Shown here: one piece after another, positions 12,977 to 19,758 of the stretch | Numbering within the stretch: position 1 is the stretch's first letter | Layout of the letters: each line of letters starts with the position of its first letter | Assembly: GCF_001061665.1 (NCBI RefSeq) | Contig: NZ_JVSP01000015.1 | Location: 1-39,647 of the forward strand | Direction of reading: 5' to 3' | DNA length: 39,647 bases | Source of the DNA: Rothia mucilaginosa | GTDB taxonomy: Bacteria > Actinomycetota > Actinomycetes > Actinomycetales > Micrococcaceae | Made by a program: the position numbers and the translations under genes | The notes under the pieces: generated by a model | What the model was told of the DNA's origin: nothing | Database searches by the model: none | Seen by the model: only the letters and a program-made list of their open reading frames with translations

Positions 12977-13004
12977 TTGCAAAAATACCTGATTTTGCTA
13001 GAAT
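12977..13004 (+). promoter_or_regulatory. Promoter for rpmB-rpmG-rpsN
   Basis: TTGCAA (12977-12982), a 16-nt spacer and TAGAAT (12999-13004), with an extended TGC before the -10. It is the best promoter in the gap and implies a leader of about 365 bases before the rpmB start. Confidence 0.6.
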
Positions 13005-13377
13005 GGATAGGTATGTTTGGCGTAGCGTGTCATGCATACTCCCTCGGAATGCGCACTCCCTCGCGCAGGTGGTGCATCCGGCTCAGAACACCGAGATTCC
13101 GCGGGATTTAACGGTAAATACCGGCGTGCAAGCTTGCGAGAACCCCCGTGTTTACCTAGAATTTAACGCTGTTCGTAGTGGTGGAAACGCCTCTCGACAC
13201 TAATAAGCTTCACCGTTTTTCCCGCGGCGGGGATCGATGCGTGGCCTCTCACCCACGCGACGGTCTCAAACACTCTAGCCCGGCGAATAACCCGGTGCTT
13301 CTACATTGGTGGCGGGACGCTCACGAGTAACATCGACTGCGTACCGTCATAAAAGTCAATCAATAAAGGAGTGAAAC

Positions 13378-13614
13378 ATGGCAGCAGTCTGCCAGGTGAC
13401 CGGAGCTGTTCCCGGCTTTGGACACAGCATTTCGCACTCGCATCGCCGCAACAAGCGTCGATTCGACCCGAACGTACAGAAGAAGACCTACTGGGTTCCT
13501 TCGCTGCGTCGTAAGGTAACCCTGAACGTGTCCGCTAAGGGCATCAAGGTGATCGATGCTCGTGGCATCGATGCCGTTGTTGCAGAAATCATCGCACGCG
13601 GGGAGAAGATCTAG
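13378..13614 (+). CDS. rpmB: 50S ribosomal protein L28
   Basis: A 78-residue basic protein. The N-terminus is CQVTG...[21 protein letters not shown], the L28 hallmark, followed by [23 protein letters not shown]. Only one cysteine is present where zinc-binding L28 forms have a CxxC pair, so this is a zinc-independent form. AAAGGAG precedes the ATG by six bases. It is first of three ribosomal genes, with rpmG three bases after its stop codon. Confidence 0.96.
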   Translation: MAAVCQVTGAVPGFGHSISHSHRRNKRRFDPNVQKKTYWVPSLRRKVTLNVSAKGIKVIDARGIDAVVAEIIARGEKI

Positions 13615-13617
13615 TAA

Positions 13618-13788
13618 ATGGCATCCAAGGCTAAGGACCTCCGTCCTATCATCAAGCTCAAGTCCACTGCTGGCACCGGTTACACCTACGTGACCCGTAA
13701 GAACCGCCGCAACAACCCCGACCGCATGGTGCTGAAGAAGTACGACCCCGTCGTCCGCAAGCACGTTGACTTCCGAGAGGAGCGCTAA
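13618..13788 (+). CDS. rpmG: 50S ribosomal protein L33 (zinc-free form)
   Basis: A 56-residue protein, [20 protein letters not shown] at the start, then [24 protein letters not shown] and [11 protein letters not shown]. It contains no cysteine, which makes it the C-minus type that needs no zinc. The start lies three bases after the rpmB stop, so the two are probably translationally coupled. rpsN begins two bases after its stop. Confidence 0.95.
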   Translation: MASKAKDLRPIIKLKSTAGTGYTYVTRKNRRNNPDRMVLKKYDPVVRKHVDFREER

Positions 13789-13790
13789 GA

Positions 13791-14096
13791 ATGGCTAAGA
13801 AGTCCAAGATCGCTCGCAACGAGCAGCGCAAGGTCATCGTCGCTCGCTACAACGAGAAGCGTATCGCGCTGAAGAAGACCCTGATTGACGAGAACGCTAC
13901 CCCCGAGGAGCGCGAAGCAGCACGCGTGGCACTGCAGAAGCTGCCCCGCAACGCTTCCCCCGTGCGCGTGCGTAACCGCGACCAGATTGACGGTCGTCCC
14001 CGCGGCACCTTCCAGAAGTTCGGCATTTCCCGCGTGCGCTTCCGCGAGATGGCACACCGCGGCGAGCTGCCCGGCATCACCAAGTCCAGCTGGTAA
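13791..14096 (+). CDS. rpsN: 30S ribosomal protein S14 (zinc-free, long form)
   Basis: A 101-residue S14 with no cysteines. This is the long form; short S14 is about 61 residues and carries CxxC pairs. The family core is [22 protein letters not shown], followed by [25 protein letters not shown]. It is third in rpmB-rpmG-rpsN, with a GAGAGGAGCG ribosome-binding region inside the end of rpmG. All three proteins of the operon are low- or no-zinc versions. Confidence 0.96.
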   Translation: MAKKSKIARNEQRKVIVARYNEKRIALKKTLIDENATPEEREAARVALQKLPRNASPVRVRNRDQIDGRPRGTFQKFGISRVRFREMAHRGELPGITKSSW

Positions 14097-14125
14097 ATCT
14101 GGTATTTTAGTTCCTAAACGGTTTT

Positions 14126-14141
14126 CCGTCGTTACCGACGG
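14126..14141 (+). terminator. Hairpin after rpsN
   Basis: CCGTCG-TTAC-CGACGG lies 30 bases after the rpsN stop and 49 before the HU start. It has no T tract, so it is a weak or Rho-assisted terminator candidate, or an mRNA 3'-end hairpin. Confidence 0.45.
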
Positions 14142-14190
14142 TCACTCGCTTTAGACTCAAACCTTTTAAGTCTCTGGAAGGGGCACCCTA

Positions 14191-14475
14191 ATGGCTAAGA
14201 ACCGTACCGAACTCGTTGCAGAGGTTGCAGAGAAGTCTGGCAAGAGCCAGGCAACCGTGAATGCAGTCCTCGACGCAGTGTTCCAGGTTTTCGAGTCTTC
14301 CGTCTCCAAGGGCGAGAAGATTACCATCCCCGGTTGGCTGGCAATTGAGCGTACCGACCGTGCAGCTCGCACCGGCCGTAACCCGCAGACCGGCGAAACC
14401 ATTCAGATTCCCGCCGGTCACGGCGTGAAGCTGACCGCAGGCTCCAAGCTGAAGGCAGCAGTCGCTAAGAAGTAA
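14191..14475 (+). CDS. hup: HU-family DNA-binding protein
   Basis: A 94-residue nucleoid protein. It starts MAKNRTELVAEVAEKSGKSQA, carries the helical N-terminal half and then the beta-arm GWLAIERTDRAARTGRNPQTG. This ends in the conserved RxGRNPQTGE...IPA segment that wraps DNA. It lacks the long lysine/alanine-rich tail of mycobacterial HupB; a short KLKAAVAKK ends it. GGAAGGGG precedes the ATG. A strong terminator follows. Confidence 0.95.
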   Translation: MAKNRTELVAEVAEKSGKSQATVNAVLDAVFQVFESSVSKGEKITIPGWLAIERTDRAARTGRNPQTGETIQIPAGHGVKLTAGSKLKAAVAKK

Positions 14476-14497
14476 TTCTTGAGACTTTGAATCTGCA

Positions 14498-14530
14498 GAA
14501 GGCCCCCACCATCAGGTGGGGGCCTTCTTT
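14498..14530 (+). terminator. Terminator after the HU gene
   Basis: A perfect 13-bp stem GAAGGCCCCCACC and its complement, loop ATCA, leading into TTCTTT. Confidence 0.93.
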
Positions 14531-14854
14531 GCGTGTCAGGGTGCTTTTCGGGGAGATCCTTGTGGGACACACAGAAAAATTTAAGAAATTTTATTCATAA
14601 CACATGAAAGCTATGCATGAGCTAAGCGAAAATACGCGAATTTCAAGGAGCTCTGGGAAAAATACTTATGCAGAGGGTGAGTGACACAGCTTAAACACAG
14701 CTAACTAAAGCTCAGTCTTAGACTCACACTTTAGGCTTATACCAACGGAACGGAGAATACCGCATCGACGAACGATGAAGGGTTCTCCGAACTGCCACCG
14801 ACCATACACCCCATACACCCCGCACCCCGCGGGGCCTCGCAGAGGAGACCCCAC
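14531..14854 (+). promoter_or_regulatory. Upstream region of the lipoprotein array with phased AGCT repeats
   Basis: There is no gene here. An A/T-rich 7-3-7 inverted repeat, AAAATTT/AAATTTT, is at 14576-14592. AGCT recurs at 14609, 14620, 14649, 14688, 14699 and 14709, with several steps of 10-11 bases; the last three form a direct repeat of the type CAGCTnAA. Closer to the gene, CGGAGAA/TTCTCCG can pair (about 14751-14795). CCCCGCGGGG lies just before the AGAGGAG ribosome-binding site. Confidence 0.4.
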
Positions 14855-15625
14855 ATGGCACGACACAATCAGCATCGCACTGACAATCACCCCGCAGGCG
14901 CTCGCCGCGGCCTTCGAACCGGCGCGGCCGCCCTTTCCCTGGCCGCTATTGCCGCTCTCGGCCTGAGCGCATGCGGCACCCAGAACACCTCGAACACCAC
15001 CACCGCAACTGCCACCGCAATGGCAAGCAACACGGCAGATGCCGCGGTCAATGCGGGCAACGGAAAGGTGACCGTCAAGGCCAGCCCCACCGCCAGCCCC
15101 ACCGCATCCGCCGGTAGCACCCAGAGCACCGGAACCGTGACCGTCACCGGTGCGGACGGCACCGGTGTCACCGCAGATGCCAGCGGTAACGCTACCGTCA
15201 ATGGTGGCTCGGGTAACTTCGGATCTTCCGCGAAGGTGGATGAGAAGGCGGGGGAGAGCGCATCCTCAAGGGGTAATAGCGGTAACTCTGGCACCACCGC
15301 TACCGCCAGCGGGACCATCAGCGCGGCTAACGGTTACACCCTCATTGAGATTGAGAGCGATGGCGGTTGGAGCTACCACGCACCCAACGGCGACGTCATT
15401 GAGGTAAACGCTGACGGTTCCTGGGAACGCGTTGGCCAGAACGGTACCGTTGAAGTGAAGTCGGACGGCTCGTGGGAGCAGACCGGCCAGGGTAGCGTTG
15501 TTGAGGTGAGCGCCGACGGCACCTGGAAGCAGACCGGCCAGGGCACAATCCAGGTGCCCGTCGTTCCCGCCAAGCCCGCGGGGGCCACCGTGAACCCCGT
15601 GCAACCGGTCGTGCCCCGCTCGTAA
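14855..15625 (+). CDS. Lipoprotein with DGSW repeats (paralogue 1)
   Basis: A 256-residue exported lipoprotein of unknown function. A twin-basic, long signal peptide ends in the lipobox LSAC with the lipidated cysteine at 40. Residues 41-150 are a low-complexity T/A/S/G linker suited to spanning the cell wall. From about 165 on there are four repeats of about 20 residues built on [DG]G[SGT]W (SDGGW, ADGSW, SDGSW, ADGTW). The tail is proline-rich, with PAKPAGATVNPVQPV. AGAGGAG lies before the ATG. It is the most diverged member of a six-gene tandem family. A surface-exposed, cell-wall or adhesion role is possible but unproven. Confidence 0.82.
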   Translation: MARHNQHRTDNHPAGARRGLRTGAAALSLAAIAALGLSACGTQNTSNTTTATATAMASNTADAAVNAGNGKVTVKASPTASPTASAGSTQSTGTVTVTGADGTGVTADASGNATVNGGSGNFGSSAKVDEKAGESASSRGNSGNSGTTATASGTISAANGYTLIEIESDGGWSYHAPNGDVIEVNADGSWERVGQNGTVEVKSDGSWEQTGQGSVVEVSADGTWKQTGQGTIQVPVVPAKPAGATVNPVQPVVPRS

Positions 15626-15644
15626 GCCGCGAAATTTTTATGGC

Positions 15645-15672
15645 TTGACCCTCAGCTCACTGAGTAGGTCAA
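15645..15672 (+). terminator. Hairpin after lipoprotein 1
   Basis: TTGACCCTCAG and its near-complement CTGAG-ta-GGTCAA fold into a stem with a CTCA loop and a 2-nt bulge, 20 bases after the stop. No T tract follows, so termination is uncertain. Confidence 0.4.
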
Positions 15673-15807
15673 ATCCCTAACTCTCGATAGAATTAAAATG
15701 GTTGGCTAACCGATAAACGTTCAAATATTCTTTATGAATATTGCGGAACCTTCCCGAACACCTCACCCTGCCAGCCAACTGTATTGAACAACCACTAGGA
15801 GAAAACA

Positions 15808-16515
15808 ATGGCAATTACCCCCGCAGCGAAGAAGACCGCCGCCGTTCTGTCCATCGCCCTTGCAGGCGCACTGGGTCTGAGCGCATGTGGCTCGCAGTCC
15901 TCCTCGAACACCACCGCAAGCTCCTCGGCTACCGCATCGCCCAGCGCATCGGCGCAGGCTACCTCCAGCTCCTCGGCTAAGGCTTCCTCCTCCGCATCGG
16001 CATCGGCAACCGCTAACGTGAGCGTTGACGCTAACGGCAACGTGACCGTCAAGGCTAACGACGGCGAGGGTAACTCCGCAGACGTCAAGGTCGGTGCAGA
16101 CGGCAAGGCATCCGTAGACGCTAAGGACTCCGAGGGCAACACCTCCAAGACCGAGGCTGACGACAAGGGTAACGCTAAGGCAGAGTCCAAGGACTCTGCG
16201 GGTAACACCTCTGTGAGCGGTTCCGAGGTTTCCGAGGATGGCAGCTGGACCGTTCAGGACGACGCCACCAACACCCAGATTGCTGTGCAGGCTGACGGTT
16301 CCTGGAGCCGCCAGGATGCAGAGGGCCAGGTTTCCGTGCAGGCTGACGGTTCCTGGAGCATCCAGACCAACGCAGGCGTGCAGGCAACCGTGGACGCTTC
16401 CGGTGAGGTGACCTCCATCATGGGCGGCGAGAAGTCTCAGCTGCAGGCTCCGAAGGTTCCCACCAAGCCCGCTAAGGCTAAGGTTGATCCCGTCAAGCCC
16501 GCACAGCCCAAGTAA
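15808..16515 (+). CDS. Lipoprotein with DGSW repeats (paralogue 2)
   Basis: A 235-residue lipoprotein with lipobox LSAC, cysteine at 27. It has a Ser/Ala-rich linker to about 75 and then an unusual acidic middle region of VDANGNVTVKAND-, KDSEGN- and KDSAGN-type repeats. Three DGSW units (EDGSW, ADGSW, ADGSW) follow, and the tail PTKPAKAKVDPVKPAQPK resembles that of paralogue 1. TAGGAG lies eight bases before the ATG. The leader contains a perfect hairpin AATATTC/GAATATT (15724-15742) enclosed by GTTGGCT (15701-15707) / AGCCAAC (15773-15779). The role is unknown; the architecture suggests a wall-spanning surface lipoprotein. Confidence 0.83.
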   Translation: MAITPAAKKTAAVLSIALAGALGLSACGSQSSSNTTASSSATASPSASAQATSSSSAKASSSASASATANVSVDANGNVTVKANDGEGNSADVKVGADGKASVDAKDSEGNTSKTEADDKGNAKAESKDSAGNTSVSGSEVSEDGSWTVQDDATNTQIAVQADGSWSRQDAEGQVSVQADGSWSIQTNAGVQATVDASGEVTSIMGGEKSQLQAPKVPTKPAKAKVDPVKPAQPK

Positions 16516-16581
16516 GCTGTAAAGAGCTGATAACGGCTAGTCACGCTCTGCGAGCGTGACGGCCCGCCTGACTAGCGAAGG

Positions 16582-16624
16582 ACGCCCCGTGCGCATCCGA
16601 ACGTGATGCGTGCGGGGCGTTTTG
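16582..16624 (+). terminator. Terminator after lipoprotein 2
   Basis: A 16-bp stem (16582-16597 with 16605-16620, two G-U pairs), loop CGAACGT and a TTTT tail. Closely related stems with the same CGAACGT loop follow paralogues 3 and 5, so the terminator was copied along with the genes. Confidence 0.9.
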
Positions 16625-16723
16625 CGTCTTCAAGCCGGGCTAAGAAGACCAGTAGAGCTGAGAAGACCCGTAAGCGGGGGAGGGGGCACCGCAACATCTC
16701 AAGGAGCTTTCAGGTCGCGGTGC

Positions 16724-16800
16724 TAGCATGAAAGCGTACGCCGGGCATACCGGAGTACAGGTCAACCACACTACGCACTGCGCCGTCGCAGAGCGGCGCA
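16724..16800 (+). promoter_or_regulatory. Promoter and two-hairpin leader of lipoprotein 3
   Basis: The -10 TAGCAT (16724-16729) carries an extended TGC. At the likely 5' end of the mRNA is hairpin I, GTAC-g-CCGG / CCGG-a-GTAC (16736-16758). Hairpin II, TGCGCCG/CGGCGCA (16779-16800), ends 20 bases before the start codon. The same two-hairpin plan, with different bases, precedes paralogues 4-6. Confidence 0.6.
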
Positions 16801-16820
16801 TACAGAAAAGAGAAACCACG

Positions 16821-17543
16821 ATGAAGAAGTCCATTGCTGTTCTGTCCCTGACCATCGCAGGAGCCCTCGGCCTCGTGGCCTGCGGCGGTTACAAAGTGTC
16901 CGCCCCCAGCGGTTCCGCAAGTGCGTCGGCATCTGCATCCGCGACCGCCTCTGCAAGCCCCTCGGCGGCCGCCCAGTCCTCCAGCCCCTCGGCGGCGGAA
17001 ACCACCAAGGCTGAAGCTAAGAGCACCCAGACTTCCTCGGCAGATTCCTCCGGCGCCACGGAAGCATCTAAGGGCGCAGGGGATGACTCCCAGCAGTCGG
17101 ACGAGACAAGTTACAGTGCTGCTAAGGAATTCGTGAAGAAATTCCAGGAGAAGCCCGGAGTGAAGAAGACCGAAAGCAGCGACGGAACCGCATACTACAA
17201 CGATGAGGTTGCCTACGTCGAAGGCAAGGACGGCACCGTTATCGGCATCATGAGCGACGGTGAGTGGACCAGCATGAGCTCCGATGGAGTCACCGTTTTC
17301 GTGGACAAGGATGGTTCTTGGGCCGTGGCCAACTCAAAGGATAACCTTTACACCGTCGTTAAGGCGGACGGCACCGGCGCCATCATGAACACCAAGACCC
17401 TCGAAGAAGGCACCGACGTGTCGGCCATCAAGACCCCGAAGACCCCCGGCCGTATCGATGGCTTCAACGGCACCCCTATAACTCCCGTCAAGGCAACTAA
17501 AATCGGTAAGTTCTCCGAGGTCGCAGACTCCATGAAGAAGTAA
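16821..17543 (+). CDS. Lipoprotein with DG-W repeats (paralogue 3)
   Basis: A 240-residue lipoprotein starting MKKSIAVLSLTIAGALGLVAC, the lipidated cysteine at 21. A Ser/Ala/Pro-rich linker runs to about 95. A globular part follows with YYNDEVAYVEGKDGTVIGIMSDGEW, then DKDGSW and a DNLYTVVKADGT block. The tail is TPKTPGRIDGFNGTPITPVKATKIGKFSEV. The frame extends 31 codons upstream, but that would cover the leader hairpins. ATG 16821, which aligns with the GTG starts of the next three paralogues, is chosen. It is closest to paralogue 4, sharing DNLYTVVKADGT and PGRIDGF. Function unknown. Confidence 0.85.
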   Translation: MKKSIAVLSLTIAGALGLVACGGYKVSAPSGSASASASASATASASPSAAAQSSSPSAAETTKAEAKSTQTSSADSSGATEASKGAGDDSQQSDETSYSAAKEFVKKFQEKPGVKKTESSDGTAYYNDEVAYVEGKDGTVIGIMSDGEWTSMSSDGVTVFVDKDGSWAVANSKDNLYTVVKADGTGAIMNTKTLEEGTDVSAIKTPKTPGRIDGFNGTPITPVKATKIGKFSEVADSMKK

Positions 17544-17573
17544 ACAGAAATAGCTTCCCGAATCTGGGATCCG

Positions 17574-17615
17574 ATACCCCGCGCGTATCCGAACGTGATG
17601 CGTTCGGGGTATTTC
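17574..17615 (+). terminator. Terminator after lipoprotein 3
   Basis: A 16-bp stem (17574-17589 with 17597-17612, a few G-U or mismatched pairs) and loop CGAACGT, followed by TTC. It is a sibling of the terminator at 16582. Confidence 0.85.
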
Positions 17616-17663
17616 TACGTTCAAGGGAAGAATGAGGGTCAGACGCTTCCCAGGTAACGGTGC

Positions 17664-17750
17664 TAAGATATGGACGCGCCCAAAAACGGGTGTCACCAAC
17701 CACATTTATACACAGCGTCGCGATGATGTCGCGACGCATGACGGAAAGAG
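17664..17750 (+). promoter_or_regulatory. Promoter and two-hairpin leader of lipoprotein 4
   Basis: Extended -10 TGC-TAAGAT is at 17661-17669. Hairpin I is GACGC-g-CC / GGGTGTC around 17673-17694. Hairpin II is a perfect 9-bp stem, GCGTCGCGA / TCGCGACGC (17715-17737), with a 5-nt TGATG loop. The ribosome-binding site GGAAAGAG (17743-17750) follows five bases later. Confidence 0.65.
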
Positions 17751-17759
17751 AAATCCGCC

Positions 17760-18503
17760 GTGAAGAAGTCTATTGCTGTACTGTCTCTGAGCCTAGCAGG
17801 CCTGCTCGGCCTGGCCGCCTGTGGGTCCTCCCCGAAGAACCCGGATAGTAGCCAGAGCGCATCCTCCAGCGCGTCCGCTTCCGCAACTGCCTCGGCACCC
17901 GCAAGCACCTCCGCAGCAGCAACCAGCGGCAGCACCACCTCCGTAGCAGCTGAAACCACCAAGGCAGAAACCAAGACCACCCAGGGCACCATCAGCGCCC
18001 CCAGCGGTCTGCCCAGCGAAGCAACCGAAGCACTCAAGAAGGGCGAAGGGTCCGCCCAGCAGGTAGCCTCCGACGGCTATACCGCCAGCAAGGAAGCCCT
18101 GAACGCGTTCAAGAACGAGGCCGGTGTGAAGAAGGTGCAGACCAGCGACGGCACCGTCTACTACACCGATAAACTCGCTGGCTTCGAATCCAAGGACGGC
18201 GCTATTGTCAGCATCCAGAATAACGGTGTGTGGACCAGCATTGACTCCAACGGTACAACCATCGTCGTGAGCGAGGACGGCTCCTGGATCAAGACCAACC
18301 CCAAGGACAACCTCTACACCGTCGTCAAGGCAGACGGCACCGCATCCGTGCTGAACACCAAGACCTTCGAGCAGGCAACTGACGTCTCCAGCATCGAAAC
18401 TCCGAAGGCACCGGGTCGTATCGACGGCTTCAGCGGCACCGCTAAGACCCCGGTCAAGCCCACCAAGATCGGTGACCTCTCCGAGGTTGCAGGTGCCAAG
18501 TAA
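17760..18503 (+). CDS. Lipoprotein with DG-W repeats (paralogue 4)
   Basis: A 247-residue lipoprotein starting at GTG. The signal peptide ends GLLGLAAC with lipidated Cys21, followed by a Ser/Ala/Thr linker to about 85. The globular part is closely similar to paralogue 3: YYTDKLAGFESKDGAIVSI, NNGVW, EDGSW, NPKDNLYTVVKADGT and TPKAPGRIDGFSGTAKTPVKPTKIGDLSEV. GGAAAGAG lies nine bases before the GTG. The pair 3/4 looks like a recent duplication. No enzyme motif is seen; a surface or cell-wall role is inferred only from lipidation and linker. Confidence 0.85.
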   Translation: MKKSIAVLSLSLAGLLGLAACGSSPKNPDSSQSASSSASASATASAPASTSAAATSGSTTSVAAETTKAETKTTQGTISAPSGLPSEATEALKKGEGSAQQVASDGYTASKEALNAFKNEAGVKKVQTSDGTVYYTDKLAGFESKDGAIVSIQNNGVWTSIDSNGTTIVVSEDGSWIKTNPKDNLYTVVKADGTASVLNTKTFEQATDVSSIETPKAPGRIDGFSGTAKTPVKPTKIGDLSEVAGAK

Positions 18504-18554
18504 AAACTAGCTCATGCCCCTGGGACGAACAGCCCAACAGAACAGGGACACCAG

Positions 18555-18593
18555 CGCCCCGCACGTATCCCCGTGGATGCGTGCGGGGCGTTC
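18555..18593 (+). terminator. Terminator after lipoprotein 4
   Basis: A 16-bp stem, CGCCCCGCACGTATCC paired with GGATGCGTGCGGGGCG (one mismatch), loop CCGT, then TTC. Confidence 0.87.
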
Positions 18594-18686
18594 TCGTACG
18601 TGTGCTCTCGGCTTCCGGTATTTTTCCCCGGTATTTTGGGTTTAGAGAGCGCCGCCGGAGCCCAGACTTTTCCCAGGGAACGGTGC

Positions 18687-18774
18687 TAGGATGATGCCGT
18701 GCCCCAGACAGGGCACGTCAGCTACACCCATACACGGCGTCGTGACCGGGTTACGACGCTTGACGGAAAGAGAA
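18687..18774 (+). promoter_or_regulatory. Promoter and two-hairpin leader of lipoprotein 5
   Basis: The -10 TAGGAT (18687-18692) with extended TGC lies within GGGAACGGTGC-TAGGATG, a block repeated before paralogue 6. Hairpin I is CGTGCCC/GGGCACG (18698-18717). Hairpin II is GCGTCGTGA / TTACGACGC (18737-18759) with loop CCGGG. Compared with paralogue 4, a C-G pair has become U-A and a G-C pair G-U, so the stem is preserved. GGAAAGAG follows the stem. Confidence 0.65.
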
Positions 18775-18781
18775 TGTCTCC

Positions 18782-19495
18782 GTGAAGAAGTCTATTGCTG
18801 TATTGTCTCTAAGCCTGGCAAGCCTGCTCGGCCTGGCCGCCTGCGCCCCCGCGGTGAAGGCCCCCGTAGCCTCCCGTGATTCCGCATCTGCAAGCGCCTC
18901 CGCCTCACCCTCTGCCTCGCCCTCCGCAGAGGACTCACAATCTGCCAGCGAATCCCCCTCCGCAAGTAGCGAGAGCTCTTCTAAGCCCTCCTCGAGCGCC
19001 TCTGCCCAGGAGACCGCTAGCAGCGACTCAACGGAGGAGGACGGGGCTGCCAAGTCGCGGAAGCTGGCCATGGACCTCTACAAAACGTACGCCAATTCAG
19101 TCTCTATCGCTGAGGGGACCCGTAGCGTCGTTAAGGGTGAAAACGCCGATGGTAAGACCTACACCTCAGAAAGGAACAAGGTCACTTTGGTTGCGGGGAA
19201 GGACAACGAGTACATCATCCGCATCAAGAATGACGGTAGCTGGAGCCGTGCAAGGGCCAACGGTGAGGCGGAGCTAGTGGACACCGACGGTTCCTGGATC
19301 AGGATTAAGCCTGACGGCGAACGCATCGCGGTCAAGGGGAGCGGCGCCGTCTATATTTCCTACCACCAGGGCGATGTGCCCAAGGACCTCATTAACACCC
19401 TGGAAACCCCCAAGCTTCCCGCCCCCGTGGAAGGCGGCGTGGGCGTCCCCAAGGAACCTGTGAAGCCGACGAAGATCAGCTCGGTCACGAACTAA
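18782..19495 (+). CDS. Lipoprotein with DGSW repeats (paralogue 5)
   Basis: A 237-residue lipoprotein starting at GTG, signal peptide MKKSIAVLSLSLASLLGLAAC with Cys21, then a Ser/Ala/Pro/Glu linker to about 80. The globular part has VVKGENADGKTYTSERNKVTLVAGKDNEYIIRIKNDGSW, NGEAELVDTDGSW and IKPDGERIAVKGSG. It ends in ISYHQGDVPKDLINTLETPKLPAPVEG and PVKPTKISSV. It forms a close pair with paralogue 6 and differs from 3/4 in the middle third. Function unknown. Confidence 0.85.
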   Translation: MKKSIAVLSLSLASLLGLAACAPAVKAPVASRDSASASASASPSASPSAEDSQSASESPSASSESSSKPSSSASAQETASSDSTEEDGAAKSRKLAMDLYKTYANSVSIAEGTRSVVKGENADGKTYTSERNKVTLVAGKDNEYIIRIKNDGSWSRARANGEAELVDTDGSWIRIKPDGERIAVKGSGAVYISYHQGDVPKDLINTLETPKLPAPVEGGVGVPKEPVKPTKISSVTN

Positions 19496-19528
19496 AATCC
19501 ATAAGAAGCCTCGAATATCGCGGCACCT

Positions 19529-19568
19529 CGCCCCGTGCGCATCCGAACGTGATGCGTGCGGGGCGTTC
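19529..19568 (+). terminator. Terminator after lipoprotein 5
   Basis: CGCCCCGTGCGCATC pairs with GATGCGTGCGGGGCG around loop CGAACGT. It is practically the same sequence as the terminator at 16582. Confidence 0.87.
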
Positions 19569-19662
19569 TCGTACGCGTGCTCTCGGTCTTCGGTATTTTG
19601 CCCAGGCATTTCGGGTTCGGAGAGGCGCCGCTGGAGCCCAGACTTTTCCCAGGGAACGGTGC

Positions 19663-19749
19663 TAGGATGTGGGCATGCCCGAAGCTGGGCATTACCAACC
19701 ACATCCATACACAGCGTTGTGATGATGTCGCGACGCATGACGGAAAGAG
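19663..19749 (+). promoter_or_regulatory. Promoter and two-hairpin leader of lipoprotein 6
   Basis: The -10 TAGGAT (19663-19668) sits in the same block as before paralogue 5. Hairpin I is ATGCCC/GGGCAT (19675-19692). Hairpin II is GCGTTGTGA / TCGCGACGC (19714-19736), loop TGATG. Two C-to-T changes relative to paralogue 4 turn C-G pairs into U-G pairs and keep the stem. GGAAAGAG is at 19742-19749. Confidence 0.65.
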
Positions 19750-19758
19750 AAATCCGCC

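Larger units (their letters stand above)
12554..13377 (+). other. 824-base non-coding gap: palindromes, TTAA array and rpmB leader
   Basis: No supported gene lies here. From left to right it holds an 18-bp near-palindrome, AACGGTGGATCCGCCGTT (12666-12683), and then a TTAA-rich array (12704-12855) interrupted by a hairpin. Two palindromes follow at 12902-12917 and 12929-12952, then a promoter (12977-13004) and about 360 bases of leader before rpmB. The leader contains at least one clear hairpin, GCGTGG/CCACGC near 13239-13258. The open frame at 13003-13203 begins inside the promoter and has no ribosome-binding site. Confidence 0.6.

Noticed and set aside
13003-13203. Small open frame upstream of rpmB
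   Set aside because: Its start lies within the -10 element and there is no ribosome-binding site; the composition is not protein-like. A leader peptide is not excluded but not supported.
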